A program made the translations under genes and the position numbers. From Marinobacter segnicrescens (lineage in GTDB: Bacteria > Pseudomonadota > Gammaproteobacteria > Pseudomonadales > Oleiphilaceae), in assembly GCF_900111555.1 (NCBI RefSeq), contig NZ_FOHZ01000010.1:1-64000 (forward strand): a stretch of 64,000 bases of DNA, in the 5' to 3' direction. The notes under the pieces were generated by a model. That model searched no databases, was not told where the DNA came from, and saw nothing but the letters and a program-made list of their open reading frames with translations. Positions within the stretch are counted from its first letter, which is position 1. The number at the start of each line of letters is the position of its first letter. Below, piece by piece: positions 35,327-45,290 of the stretch.

Positions 35327-36187
35327 TCAGGCCGCTTCGGCCATCTTCACCCGGATCTTCTTCATGGCGTTCTTTTCCAGCTGGCGAATACGCTCAGCCG
35401 AAACACCGTATTTATCCGCAAGCTCATGCAGTGTGGACTTGCTGTCGGTCAGCCAGCGTTCCCGCAGGATATCCTGGCTGCGTTCGTCCAGGCTCTGCAA
35501 CGCGTCCATCAGGCGACCGTTGGAGTCCGCGGTCCAGTCGGACTGCTCCAACTGAACCGCAGGGTCACTTCGGCGATCTTCCAGGTAATAGGCCGGCGCC
35601 TGGTAGGCGTTGTCGTCATCGTCATCCTGGGGGCCATCGAAGGCGGTGTCCTGCGACGCCAGGCGACCTTCCATCTCACGGACCACGCGGGGCTCAACTC
35701 CGAGGTCATTGGCAACCGCATTAAGCTCGTCCTGGTTCAACCAGGCCAGGCGCTTTTTCTGGCTACGCAGGTTAAAGAACAGCTTGCGCTGAGCCTTGGT
35801 GGTAGCCACCTTCACAATTCGCCAGTTGCGCAGGATAAACTCGTGAATCTCCGCCTTGATCCAGTGCACGGCAAAGGACACCAGACGCACCCCGTATTCC
35901 GGGTTGAAGCGCTTGACCGCCTTCATCAGGCCGACATTACCTTCCTGTATCAGGTCAGCCTGCGCCAGGCCGTAGCCTGAATAGCTGCGGGCAATGTGGA
36001 TAACAAAACGCAGGTGTGAGAGCACCAGCGTACGCGCCGCTTCGACGTCTCCTTCATAGTGGAGGCGTTCGGCAAGCTTACGTTCCTCGTCTACGGTCAG
36101 TACCGGTATCCGACTGGCAGCCTGAATGTAAGACTCCAGATTGGCACCCGGGACGAGACGATCCGCTAACTGTAAACCTGTACCCAT
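35327..36187 (-). CDS. rpoH: RNA polymerase sigma-32 (heat shock) RpoH
   Basis: 286 aa; start at 36187 ([14 protein letters not shown]) with GGAGGA upstream; an in-frame ATG at 36214 is less likely. Region 2 includes [21 protein letters not shown] and [39 protein letters not shown] (RpoH-box with QRKLFFNLR). Region 4.2 is [17 protein letters not shown]. It directs heat-shock transcription. A clear sigma-70 promoter lies at 36216-36244. The gene sits downstream of ftsYEX, as in Pseudomonas and E. coli. Confidence 0.96.
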   Translation of the reverse strand: MGTGLQLADRLVPGANLESYIQAASRIPVLTVDEERKLAERLHYEGDVEAARTLVLSHLRFVIHIARSYSGYGLAQADLIQEGNVGLMKAVKRFNPEYGVRLVSFAVHWIKAEIHEFILRNWRIVKVATTKAQRKLFFNLRSQKKRLAWLNQDELNAVANDLGVEPRVVREMEGRLASQDTAFDGPQDDDDDNAYQAPAYYLEDRRSDPAVQLEQSDWTADSNGRLMDALQSLDERSQDILRERWLTDSKSTLHELADKYGVSAERIRQLEKNAMKKIRVKMAEAA

Positions 36188-36215
36188 TCGTATCCTCCGT
36201 ACTCGGCAACCCATA

Positions 36216-36244
36216 AATATAGCAACTCAATTTATGACAGCCAA
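36216..36244 (-). promoter_or_regulatory. Sigma-70 promoter of rpoH
   Basis: Minus-strand -35 TTGGCT (36239-36244), 17-bp spacer, -10 TATATT (36216-36221), leading to the rpoH start at 36187 with its ribosome site GGAGGA. This is the best-looking housekeeping promoter in the window. Confidence 0.75.
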
Positions 36245-36490
36245 GTGGCAAATTAGTTCCCGGCCTGCGCATTTTTCCCGGCTTTATCAACACACTAACC
36301 AAAAATAACCAGGATCTGCGATCAAGCCGTTATCGTCCAGATAGCACTGCCGCCTACCCTCAACACACCTGCGCGCCCCGTGTTCAGATCATTCCGGGAA
36401 ACTGTGAATGCACCTAAAATAGGACCCAGCCCCCTGATGCAACCATACGGTGTTTCCCGTACGCCGGATTGAATACGGCAACGCCTTCGC

Positions 36491-36517
36491 CCATGAAATA
36501 AAAAGGTGTATCCACCT
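36491..36517 (-). terminator. Intrinsic terminator after ftsX
   Basis: AGGTG (36504-36508) / CACCT (36513-36517) makes a short stem; on the minus strand TTTTTATTTC follows, 60 bases beyond the ftsX stop. The stem is only 5 bp, so it is likely weak. Confidence 0.55.
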
Positions 36518-36576
36518 GTCACACTAACACAGTAGGCAACAAACCGCGTGAACAACCCGTAACCAAAGTGCAGGTG

Positions 36577-37587
36577 CTACCCAGCCCCCGCAATCTCACC
36601 GGGCTCGATGGCATCCAGGTGTCGCCTTACCGCAAGCCACGCACCTGCCCAACCCATGGCAACAGCAACGACCAGCAGCCCCAGCGCCCCGTCAAGCGGC
36701 AGTCCACTCAGGGAAAACTCACTGTTATAGAGCACGGCCAACTCACGTACCGAGCCATTCAGCCACCAGATGGCAAACTGCAGAATCAGCACGGCTACCA
36801 CGCCACCACCCAGTCCATACCAGGCCCCCGTGTAAAGGAACGGCCGCCGTACAAATGCATCCGTACCACCCACCAGCTTTGCCACCAATATCTCGTCCCG
36901 ACGATTTTCGATAGCGAGGCGAATGGTATTACCAATAACCAGGATCACCGCTGCGGCCAGCAGGATCGTCAGCACCCACACAGCCCGGGCGATCAGGTCC
37001 GTTATGGCTGCCAATCGCTGCAACCAGCCCAGGTCGACCTGAACCCGAGTCACCAGGTCCAGGGATTCCAGTTCCGCCGCCAGCCGATCAACACCCGCAG
37101 CAGTGCGAGCATCATCCACCGGCGTCACCAGCAAGGTATGCGGGAGCGGATTTTCATCGAGGTAATCCAGTGCTTCCTCGAGCCCCGAGTTAGCGCGAAA
37201 CTCCGCCAGCGCCTGATCCCGGTGAATCAGCACCACATCAGCCACATCGTCCCGGCCGGCAAGCTCCCCCTGTAGCTGACCGGCGGACTCGCCGGAAGCC
37301 CTGTCCTCCAGGTAGACCGTAATCCGGGCGGCGCTCTCCCACCCGGCGCTGATGCCCTGCAGGCTCGCCAGCAACAACAGCAGGCCCACTGGCAATGCCA
37401 GCGCGATCCCCATCACCGCCCACGTCATGGCACTGGCAACCGGGGCTTCCAGTAGTCGGCGTGCACTGTCCCTGGCAACCTTGAGGTGATGGGCGCGGTA
37501 GCTGGCCAGCACGGCTCGCAGCGAAGTCCGGTTGCGACCGGCACCCCGGTTGCGTCGATCGGCGGTTTGTCGGGGTTGGCGATTCAT
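36577..37587 (-). CDS. ftsX: Cell division ABC transporter subunit FtsX
   Basis: 336 aa, four transmembrane helices (about 55-80, 205-230, 255-285, 305-325) with a periplasmic loop between the first two, the FtsX topology. The ILLAAAVILVIGNTIRLAIENRRDEI segment is conserved. FtsX with FtsE activates septal amidases. An unusually basic N-terminus (RQTADRRNRGAGRNR) precedes the first helix. Start overlaps the ftsE stop by 4 bases (ATGA). Confidence 0.95.
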   Translation of the reverse strand: MNRQPRQTADRRNRGAGRNRTSLRAVLASYRAHHLKVARDSARRLLEAPVASAMTWAVMGIALALPVGLLLLLASLQGISAGWESAARITVYLEDRASGESAGQLQGELAGRDDVADVVLIHRDQALAEFRANSGLEEALDYLDENPLPHTLLVTPVDDARTAAGVDRLAAELESLDLVTRVQVDLGWLQRLAAITDLIARAVWVLTILLAAAVILVIGNTIRLAIENRRDEILVAKLVGGTDAFVRRPFLYTGAWYGLGGGVVAVLILQFAIWWLNGSVRELAVLYNSEFSLSGLPLDGALGLLVVAVAMGWAGAWLAVRRHLDAIEPGEIAGAG

Positions 37588-38267
37588 GCTCCGCCTCCGG
37601 CCATGACGGGCCTCCCTGTGCGCAGCTCACCCCGGGAAAGCGTGAGTCGACGCCGCCCCATGGACTCGATGAGGGCAATATCGTGGGTGGCAATCAGTAC
37701 CGTGACTCCCACCTGACTGAATTGCTCAAACAGGTGCATGATATCGGCCGACAACTCCGGGTCCAGGTTACCGGTAGGCTCATCCGCCAGCAGCACCGGT
37801 GGCTTGTTGACCACTGCCCTGGCTATGCCAACCCGTTGCTGCTCACCGCCAGAGAGCTGCACCGGGTTCATTTTTTCCTTGCTCAGCAGGCCCACCTTGT
37901 CCAGCGCTGCCCGTACCCGCCGGCCAATATCGTCGTGGGACACGCCCATGACCTCCAGCGGCATGGCCACGTTATCGAAAACGGTCCGATCGAACAGCAG
38001 CTGATGGTTCTGGAAGACAGCGCCAATATGGCGACGAACGTAGGGGATCTGGCGCCGGGGCATGGTATTGAGAAGCTGGCCGCCAACCCGAACCTCACCG
38101 GCGGTGGGGCGCTCCATCAGCAGGATCAGTTTGAGCAGGGTACTCTTGCCGGCACCTGAATGCCCCGTAAGGAATGCCAGTTCGCCCCGGTCCAGGTCGA
38201 ACGACACATGGCGCAGGGCCGTATGATCACTGTCATAACGCTTGGTAACCTGACGGAATTCGATCAT
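37584..38267 (-). CDS. ftsE: Cell division ATP-binding protein FtsE
   Basis: 227 aa ABC ATPase: Walker A GHSGAGKST, Q-loop FQNHQLLFDRTVFDNVAMPLE, signature LSGGEQQRVGIARA, Walker B PVLLADEPTGNLD and the switch His in IATHD. Works with FtsX in divisome activation. Translationally coupled to ftsX; ftsY lies upstream. Confidence 0.97.
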   Translation of the reverse strand: MIEFRQVTKRYDSDHTALRHVSFDLDRGELAFLTGHSGAGKSTLLKLILLMERPTAGEVRVGGQLLNTMPRRQIPYVRRHIGAVFQNHQLLFDRTVFDNVAMPLEVMGVSHDDIGRRVRAALDKVGLLSKEKMNPVQLSGGEQQRVGIARAVVNKPPVLLADEPTGNLDPELSADIMHLFEQFSQVGVTVLIATHDIALIESMGRRRLTLSRGELRTGRPVMAGGGA

Positions 38268-38319
38268 GGCGGCCCTGGTCCTTTTCCGGTATTAGCCGGT
38301 GTACTAGCCCTGCGGCAGA

Positions 38320-39549
<1,230 letters not shown>

Positions 39550-39735
39550 CATTTGTCTTACCATTTTTGCTGGAGGGTCAGCCGCCCACTCGGATTCCTG
39601 TCGAAGGGCCGCTGTCAGGAAAGCGGTCATTCTAGCGGCAGGGAACGCCCGGGTCCAAACCTCCCATGCTGCCCGGTTACCGGCGAGCCGTTTTTTTCGC
39701 TACCATGGCGCACTTGTGCAATCACGGATTCCGAT

Positions 39736-40374
39736 ATGAGCCGCCCACGTCGCCCAACGCCAGCCCGCAACCGCCGCCGCACCGGCCCTTCAGCCGACGA
39801 GGGAGAGCTTCGTATTATTGGCGGCGACTGGCGCAGTCGGGTATTGCGTTTCCCGGATGAAGGTGGTGTAAGGCCTACCCCTGCCCGCATTCGGGAAACC
39901 CTGTTCAACTGGCTGCAATTCAAGGTGCCGGGCAGTCGCTGCCTGGATCTGTTCAGTGGTAGCGGTGTACTGGGACTGGAAGCCCTGTCCAGGGGTTCCC
40001 GCGAGGTGACGTTCGTGGACCACACTCCTGCCCTGGCCAGGGCGCTCCGGGACAACCTGCGCAAGCTGGGTAGTGAGGACGGACGGGTGGAATGTGTGGA
40101 TGTCCAGGCTTTCCTGCAGAACCGGACAGGGGAGCACTACGACATCCTTTTCATGGACGCCCCTTTCCATCAGGGCTGGCTGGAATTGCTGATTCCGTTA
40201 ATAGAGGAAAACGGATGGATTGGCACCGGCAGCCGGGTCTACCTGGAGTATGAAAGCGACCGGGTTGCGCCATCAGTCCCGGCACGTTGGCACCTGCACC
40301 GCCAGAAACAGGCCGGGCAGGTAACCTACGCCCTATATCATATCGTGGACGCTCAGGCCGGCCTGAGTGAATAG
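39736..40374 (+). CDS. rsmD: 16S rRNA (guanine966-N2)-methyltransferase RsmD
   Basis: 212 aa; start at 39736 (MSRPRRPTPARN). The basic N-terminus leads to IIGGDWRSRVLRF, RPTPARIRETLFNWL, and the SAM motif CLDLFSGSGVLGLEALSRG. The catalytic NPPY-type motif, usually DPPF in this family, reads MDAPFHQG here. It modifies G966 of 16S rRNA. Divergent from ftsY, as in many gammaproteobacteria; its 3' end overlaps the convergent desaturase gene by 22 bases. Confidence 0.92.
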   Translation: MSRPRRPTPARNRRRTGPSADEGELRIIGGDWRSRVLRFPDEGGVRPTPARIRETLFNWLQFKVPGSRCLDLFSGSGVLGLEALSRGSREVTFVDHTPALARALRDNLRKLGSEDGRVECVDVQAFLQNRTGEHYDILFMDAPFHQGWLELLIPLIEENGWIGTGSRVYLEYESDRVAPSVPARWHLHRQKQAGQVTYALYHIVDAQAGLSE

Positions 40375-41528
40375 GCCCGCAAGTGGGCGGCAAAGTCCTC
40401 AAGGTAACGGATGCCACTGGCTTCCGCTTCACGGCACCAGGCCATCAGCGCCTGCAGCTTTTCCTGGGGCTTGACCCCCCGACGGCGCCACAGGGCCTGC
40501 AACTCCTGATTCATATCATAGATCTGACGCAATACCGGGTGGTTATCCAGCACGGTTTCCAGGTGCGCTTGCTCTTGGGGAGGGATCAGGGAAACGTCGC
40601 GGGACAGTAGCTTTTTAACCCGACGGTACCGTGGCCTGATTGTGCCATCCATCATCGCCTTCTGCTGGCGTAACACCGGCTCCATGACCCGCTTGCGATA
40701 CTGGCGCATGATATCGAAACGGTTGTTGGCAATAGCCTGTACGGTCTCCACATCCATGTCCTGCTTACCGGGCACCCAATGCGCAACCGGGCGGTAACCC
40801 TTCGGCTTGGCGAGGCGGAACAGCTGGAACAGGCGGATGTAACCCCAACCTATGTCCACCTCGTACCAGCGCCGGGACAACTTGGCGGAATTGGGGTAAG
40901 TGTGGTGATTGTTGTGCAATTCTTCACCGCCGATGATAATGCCAAACGGTGAAATGTTGCGGGCATTGTCCTGGCACTCGAAGTTGCGATAGCCCAGATA
41001 GTGGCCCAGGCCGTTAACCACACCCGCGGCCCACACTGGAATCCACATCATCTGTACCGCCCAGATCCAGATACCATTGACTCCGAACAGGGCCAGGTTG
41101 ACCAGGAACATCAGGGCAATGCCAAGGTTGCGGTGGCGGGTGTAAACGTTACGCTCAATCCAGTCGTCGGGTGTATTCTTGCCGAACCGGTCAAGGGTTT
41201 CCGGAGTCACGGCCTCGGCGTAAAGCTCAGCCCCCTCCAGGAGAACCTTGCGAATACCCTTGACCACCGGACTATGAGGATCGTTTTCCGTCTCGCAGGT
41301 CGCATGGTGTTTACGGTGGATGGCGGTCCACTCCCTGGTGTTGATGCTGGTGGTCAGCCAGAGCCAGAAACGGAAAAAATGCCGCAACACCGGGTGCAGG
41401 TCCAGGGCGTTGTGGGCGGAGTGACGATGCAGGTAAAGCGTTACGCTGACAATGGTGACATGTGTCAGCACCAGGGTGACCAGCACCAGCTGTACCCAGG
41501 AAAGGTCCAGGAGACCGTTGTACCACAT
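40353..41528 (-). CDS. Membrane acyl-CoA/acyl-lipid desaturase
   Basis: 391 aa. The three His boxes of delta-9-type desaturases are present: HRHSAH (about 34-39), HRKHH (about 71-75) and HNNHH (about 205-209), placed around four transmembrane helices. It introduces a double bond into saturated acyl chains with di-iron and O2. The C-terminal about 120 residues form a charged helical extension (RQQKAMMDGTIRPRYRRVKKLL). Convergent with rsmD. Confidence 0.92.
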   Translation of the reverse strand: MWYNGLLDLSWVQLVLVTLVLTHVTIVSVTLYLHRHSAHNALDLHPVLRHFFRFWLWLTTSINTREWTAIHRKHHATCETENDPHSPVVKGIRKVLLEGAELYAEAVTPETLDRFGKNTPDDWIERNVYTRHRNLGIALMFLVNLALFGVNGIWIWAVQMMWIPVWAAGVVNGLGHYLGYRNFECQDNARNISPFGIIIGGEELHNNHHTYPNSAKLSRRWYEVDIGWGYIRLFQLFRLAKPKGYRPVAHWVPGKQDMDVETVQAIANNRFDIMRQYRKRVMEPVLRQQKAMMDGTIRPRYRRVKKLLSRDVSLIPPQEQAHLETVLDNHPVLRQIYDMNQELQALWRRRGVKPQEKLQALMAWCREAEASGIRYLEDFAAHLRAYSLRPA

Positions 41529-41682
41529 AGGGAGATCCTCAACTTACTGAAAAACCAACGGATAAACCGTCAGGCGCCGATTGCGAAAGGCAAACTGACA
41601 CGCCAGTACTTTAGCGTACACCTGTTCGCCCAAACAATGGCCTTTACATTGTCTTTTGTTACCGTTTTCTCAGGAGCCTGAT

Positions 41683-42495
41683 TTGCCAGAACTCCCCGAA
41701 GTGGAAACCACCCGCCGCGGCATCGCGCCCCACAGCGAAAGCAAGACCGTGGCCGAACTGATCATCCGCGACCCGCGGCTGCGGTGGCCAGTGCCGGACA
41801 ACCTGCCCGCACTGCTGGTCGGCCAGACACTGCGGGAGGCCGACCGCAGGGCCAAGTATCTACTGCTGCACTTTGACCATGGCACCGTGATTGTCCACCT
41901 GGGCATGTCTGGCAGCCTGCGGGTGATCACCGACACCAGCCCGCCGCAAAAACATGACCATATCGATCTGGTGTTCACGGATGGCCTGCGACTGCGCTTT
42001 AATGACCCCCGCCGCTTCGGCTGCTGGCTCTGGGCTGAAGAGCCTGCAGCCCACCCCCTGCTTGCCAGTCTTGGCCCGGAGCCGCTGGGAGAGGAGTTCA
42101 ACGGTCGTTACCTGTTCAGGAAGTCCCGGGATCGCAAGACGCCCATCAAGAGTTTCCTGATGGATAACCGGGTTGTGGTGGGTGTCGGCAACATTTACGC
42201 CAATGAAGCACTGTTCAAAACAGGCATCCACCCTGGCCGCCCGGCCGGCAGGATCAGCGCCGCCCGCTACCATCAACTGGCCGAGGCGATCCGGGAGGTG
42301 CTCAGCGCTGCGATACTGATGGGCGGGACGACCCTGAGGGACTTCGTCAACAGCGAAGGCAAGCCCGGCTACTTCGCCCAATCCCTGCTGGTCTATGGTC
42401 GTGGCGGCGAGCCCTGCGTGGAATGCCATCAGCCACTGCGTGAAATCCGCATGAACCAGCGCACCACGGTATATTGCACCCGGTGCCAGAGGTAA
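41683..42495 (+). CDS. mutM: Formamidopyrimidine-DNA glycosylase MutM (Fpg)
   Basis: 270 aa. The start must be the TTG at 41683, because the enzyme's nucleophile is the Pro right after the initiator (PELPEVE) and AGGAG lies at 41672-41676; the in-frame ATG at 41656 would bury it. Other features: catalytic Glu3, Lys in [21 protein letters not shown] (helix-two-turn-helix) and the zinc finger CVECHQ...CTRC at the end. Removes 8-oxoguanine from DNA. Confidence 0.96.
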   Translation: MPELPEVETTRRGIAPHSESKTVAELIIRDPRLRWPVPDNLPALLVGQTLREADRRAKYLLLHFDHGTVIVHLGMSGSLRVITDTSPPQKHDHIDLVFTDGLRLRFNDPRRFGCWLWAEEPAAHPLLASLGPEPLGEEFNGRYLFRKSRDRKTPIKSFLMDNRVVVGVGNIYANEALFKTGIHPGRPAGRISAARYHQLAEAIREVLSAAILMGGTTLRDFVNSEGKPGYFAQSLLVYGRGGEPCVECHQPLREIRMNQRTTVYCTRCQR

Positions 42496-42660
42496 GCCGG
42501 CACACCCGCGGCCAGTCTGCTTGCGTAGCTGTGAACCGGTTCAGGTAAATTCGTCACAGATAGCGTAACGGGTAACGACATTTCGGTTACACTTGTGACA
42601 GAATTTTCCAATAACGCAGGACTTCTGACCTGCGGAAAATCAGGAACCAGGAGACTGACA

Positions 42661-42987
42661 ATGATGTACAAGTGCCTTTCACGAACCCTGCTGGCCACCC
42701 TGGCTGCATGCCTGATCGGCTTTTCCTCGCTGGGCCACGCCCAGGCGATAGAAGAAGAGCCGTCCGCCCTGGCCATGACCGGCGACGCAGTCCTGGTTCG
42801 CCCACTGCTGTTGGCGACAACCGTAGTCGGCACTGCCGTCTGGATCGTTTCGCTGCCTTTCTCGCTGCTAGGCGGTAACGCCGGCGAAGCCGGTGAGGTT
42901 CTGGTAAAAGGTCCGGCGGAGGCTACTTTCGTGCGCTGCCTGGGCTGCACTACCTCCGGCCGCAAACAGGAAATGGTCACTGAGTAA
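42661..42987 (+). CDS. Small membrane/exported protein of unknown function
   Basis: 108 aa; start ATG 42661 (second ATG at 42664) after AGGAGAC. A signal-like N-terminal hydrophobic segment ending GHAQA is followed by a second hydrophobic stretch (VRPLLLATTVVGTAVWIVSLPFSLL, about 60-84) and a soluble tail with two Cys (VRCLGCTTSG). Similar short proteins occur in Pseudomonas, often annotated as multidrug transporter, a label with little support. Role unknown. Confidence 0.75.
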   Translation: MMYKCLSRTLLATLAACLIGFSSLGHAQAIEEEPSALAMTGDAVLVRPLLLATTVVGTAVWIVSLPFSLLGGNAGEAGEVLVKGPAEATFVRCLGCTTSGRKQEMVTE

Positions 42988-43057
42988 TTCCCGCACTTGC
43001 AGGGATCGTCAATCTTGTGCAGCCTGAACGTTTGATGACAATTCGGGCTGCCTACTG

Positions 43058-43747
43058 ATGATTGAATGGTCAAAAGCAGACCAGGTGTTCCTGGATATGG
43101 ATGGAACCCTGCTGGATCTGCACTTCGACAACCACTTCTGGCTGGAGCACCTGCCCCGGCGCTATGGTGAGGCAAATCGATTGACTCCGGACCAGGCCCG
43201 GAACCTTATCGTGCCCATGATCATGGCCGAGCGTGGCAGCCTGAACTGGTACTGCACCGACTACTGGAGCGAACGCCTCAGTCTCGACATCACTGCCCTC
43301 AAGGCGGAGGTAGGTGACCGCATTGCCTACCGGCCCCGGGTAAAAGAGTTCCTGCAGGCCCTTCGCCACAACCGGCTTGCCCCGGTCATTCTCACCAACT
43401 GCCACCCGGACCCGCTGAAACTGAAGCTGGCACGCACCGGGCTGGACCAACTGGTGGACCGCGTCATATCAAGCCATGACCTGGGCGCCGCCAAGGAAGA
43501 ACAGGCGTTCTGGGACCGGCTCCAGGACCACCACACCCACCACCGCGACCGCGCCATCATGGTTGACGATAGCATGCCGGTACTGGAAAGTGCCCGGCGC
43601 GCCGGTATTGGCCAGTGCCTGGCTATCCTGGCGCCAGACAGCCAGCAGCCCGACCGGGAGCCGCACCCGGAATTTCCCGCAGTACGGCATTTTGACGAGG
43701 TATTGCCAGCCCTCACCGCCCAGGCCTCTGCCAAACCGCAGGCATGA
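43058..43747 (+). CDS. yrfG: HAD-superfamily GMP/IMP nucleotidase YrfG
   Basis: 229 aa HAD hydrolase: DxD motif VFLDMDGTLLD (about 10-20), motif II in PVILTNCHPD, Lys in KLKLARTGLD and the acidic motif IMVDDSMPVLESA. YrfG-type enzymes dephosphorylate purine nucleotides such as GMP and IMP. First gene of the probable yrfG-hslR-hslO set, as in E. coli (yrfG-hslR-hslO). Confidence 0.92.
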   Translation: MIEWSKADQVFLDMDGTLLDLHFDNHFWLEHLPRRYGEANRLTPDQARNLIVPMIMAERGSLNWYCTDYWSERLSLDITALKAEVGDRIAYRPRVKEFLQALRHNRLAPVILTNCHPDPLKLKLARTGLDQLVDRVISSHDLGAAKEEQAFWDRLQDHHTHHRDRAIMVDDSMPVLESARRAGIGQCLAILAPDSQQPDREPHPEFPAVRHFDEVLPALTAQASAKPQA

Positions 43748-43799
43748 CCGTTATAATAGCTGTGACAGTTCCCGGAACAGTCCTGACCAGTGGAGGATC

Positions 43800-44213
43800 A
43801 TGAGTTCCCGACACGCTGATGCCGACAATTCCCAGGTACGCCTTGACAAGTGGTTATGGGCAGCGCGTTTCTACAAGACCCGCTCCCTGGCCAAGGAAGC
43901 TATTGAAGGTGGCAAGGTCCATTACAACGACCAGCGCTGCAAGCCCGGAAAGTCAGTGGAAACCGGTGCCAGGGTGAAGTTGCGGCTGGGCTGGCAGGAA
44001 AGGATCGTGATTATTGATGGCATCTCGGATAAGCGCCGGGGCGCTCCGGAAGCCCAGACCCTCTACCATGAAACCGAAGACAGCATCCGCCGCCGGGAGG
44101 ACCTGTCCTGGCAGCGCAAGACCATGCAGACCGCCCAGTTGCCCCCTGCACGCAGACCTACCAAGAAAGACCGGCGCGATATACAGAAATTTCGCGAACA
44201 GCAGGGAATCTGA
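43800..44213 (+). CDS. hslR: Ribosome-associated heat shock protein Hsp15
   Basis: 137 aa; start ATG 43800 (MSSRHADADNSQ) preceded by GTGGAGG. S4-type RNA-binding fold at VRLDKWLWAARFYKTRSLAKEAIEGGKVHYNDQRCK (about 13-50), then a basic C-terminal tail (RRPTKKDRRDIQKF). Binds 50S subunits carrying stalled nascent chains. It lies between yrfG and hslO. Confidence 0.94.
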   Translation: MSSRHADADNSQVRLDKWLWAARFYKTRSLAKEAIEGGKVHYNDQRCKPGKSVETGARVKLRLGWQERIVIIDGISDKRRGAPEAQTLYHETEDSIRRREDLSWQRKTMQTAQLPPARRPTKKDRRDIQKFREQQGI

Positions 44214-44249
44214 CCTGACTGTTCCCCTCGTTTCCCCTGGAGCCCATTA

Positions 44250-45107
44250 ATGCAAGCCAGCGACCAGTTTCGCAAATTCCTCTTTGAACACAGCCAGATC
44301 CGCGGCGCCTGGGTACACCTTCGTGACAGCTATAGCGACATCCTGGCCCAGACCGACTACCCGGAACCGGTTGCCCGGCTACTGGGGGAATCCCTGGTAG
44401 CCAGCGTACTCATGAGCAGCACCCTCAAGTTCAAAGGCACCCTGTCACTCCAAGCCAATGGCGAGGGCCCTGTCACCACGCTACTGGCCGAATGCAGCCA
44501 TGACCGCCATGTCAGGGGGATCGCCCGTGTGGACGAGGAGGCCACCGTAGCGGCCGGTAACCTCAACCAGCTACTGGGTCAGGGCCGCATGGCGATCACC
44601 ATCACCCCGGAGCAGGGTCAGCGCTATCAGGGCGTGGTACCCCGGGAAGCCGATACCCTGGCAGGTGCCCTGGAGGAATATTTCGAGCGCTCGGAGCAGC
44701 TGGCTACCAGGCTTTTCCTGTTCGCCGATGGCAGGCAGAGCGCAGGCCTGCTGATCCAGCGCCTGCCCGGGGCCACCGAGGAAGACAATGAACTCTGGGA
44801 GCGGGTGGAACACCTGGCCGCCACCATCAGTGCGGCAGAGTTACTGGAACTCGACAGTGAAACTGTCCTGCACCGCCTGTTCCACGAAGAGGAAGTGCGT
44901 CTGTTCGACCGCGAGCCGGTAGCCTTCCGCTGCACCTGCAGCCGAGACCGGACCCTCGCGGCACTGAGCTCCATTGGCAAGGAAGAGTGCTATAGCATTC
45001 TGGACGAACAGGGTACCATTGAGATGGACTGTCAGTTCTGTCACACCACGTACCGATTCCAGCGAATTGATATTGATCAGTTGTTCTCTGGTCACACCCT
45101 TCACTGA
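44250..45107 (+). CDS. hslO: Redox-regulated chaperone Hsp33
   Basis: 285 aa. The N-terminal chaperone core is followed by the redox-switch zinc domain CTCSRD...CQFC (CxC-X27-32-CxxC), the Hsp33 signature. It is activated by oxidation and heat. The start ATG 44250 follows CCTGGAG. Last gene in the yrfG-hslR-hslO group before pckA, which has its own leader of about 180 bases. Confidence 0.96.
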   Translation: MQASDQFRKFLFEHSQIRGAWVHLRDSYSDILAQTDYPEPVARLLGESLVASVLMSSTLKFKGTLSLQANGEGPVTTLLAECSHDRHVRGIARVDEEATVAAGNLNQLLGQGRMAITITPEQGQRYQGVVPREADTLAGALEEYFERSEQLATRLFLFADGRQSAGLLIQRLPGATEEDNELWERVEHLAATISAAELLELDSETVLHRLFHEEEVRLFDREPVAFRCTCSRDRTLAALSSIGKEECYSILDEQGTIEMDCQFCHTTYRFQRIDIDQLFSGHTLH

Positions 45108-45290
45108 AACGGATACACCAGCCCCCCGAGCCAGGCGTAGCAAGGCTTTCAGGGCTGTCGTTTTTTTGGACCGCGTCTGGCATAATAGCGCGCCTGAATT
45201 GACCCGACTGCTCACAAATCCACCAACCCGCCGCTGTCCCCGGGCCTGGCGGATCGAGCAGTCCAAAGACACCTTGAGGGCGAGGTCGAA

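Larger units (their letters stand above)
36188..36576. other. rpoH upstream region (389 bp)
   Basis: Contains the sigma-70-type promoter (36216-36244), about 30 bases from the rpoH start, and the terminator-like hairpin of the ftsX transcript at 36504-36517. The stretch in between (about 36245-36500) has no good protein. It may carry further heat-shock promoters (sigma-E or sigma-54 type) that I could not identify by eye. Confidence 0.55.

Noticed and set aside
36322..36555. 77-codon minus-strand frame upstream of rpoH
   Set aside because: It overlaps the likely ftsX terminator and has no ribosome site or recognisable protein.
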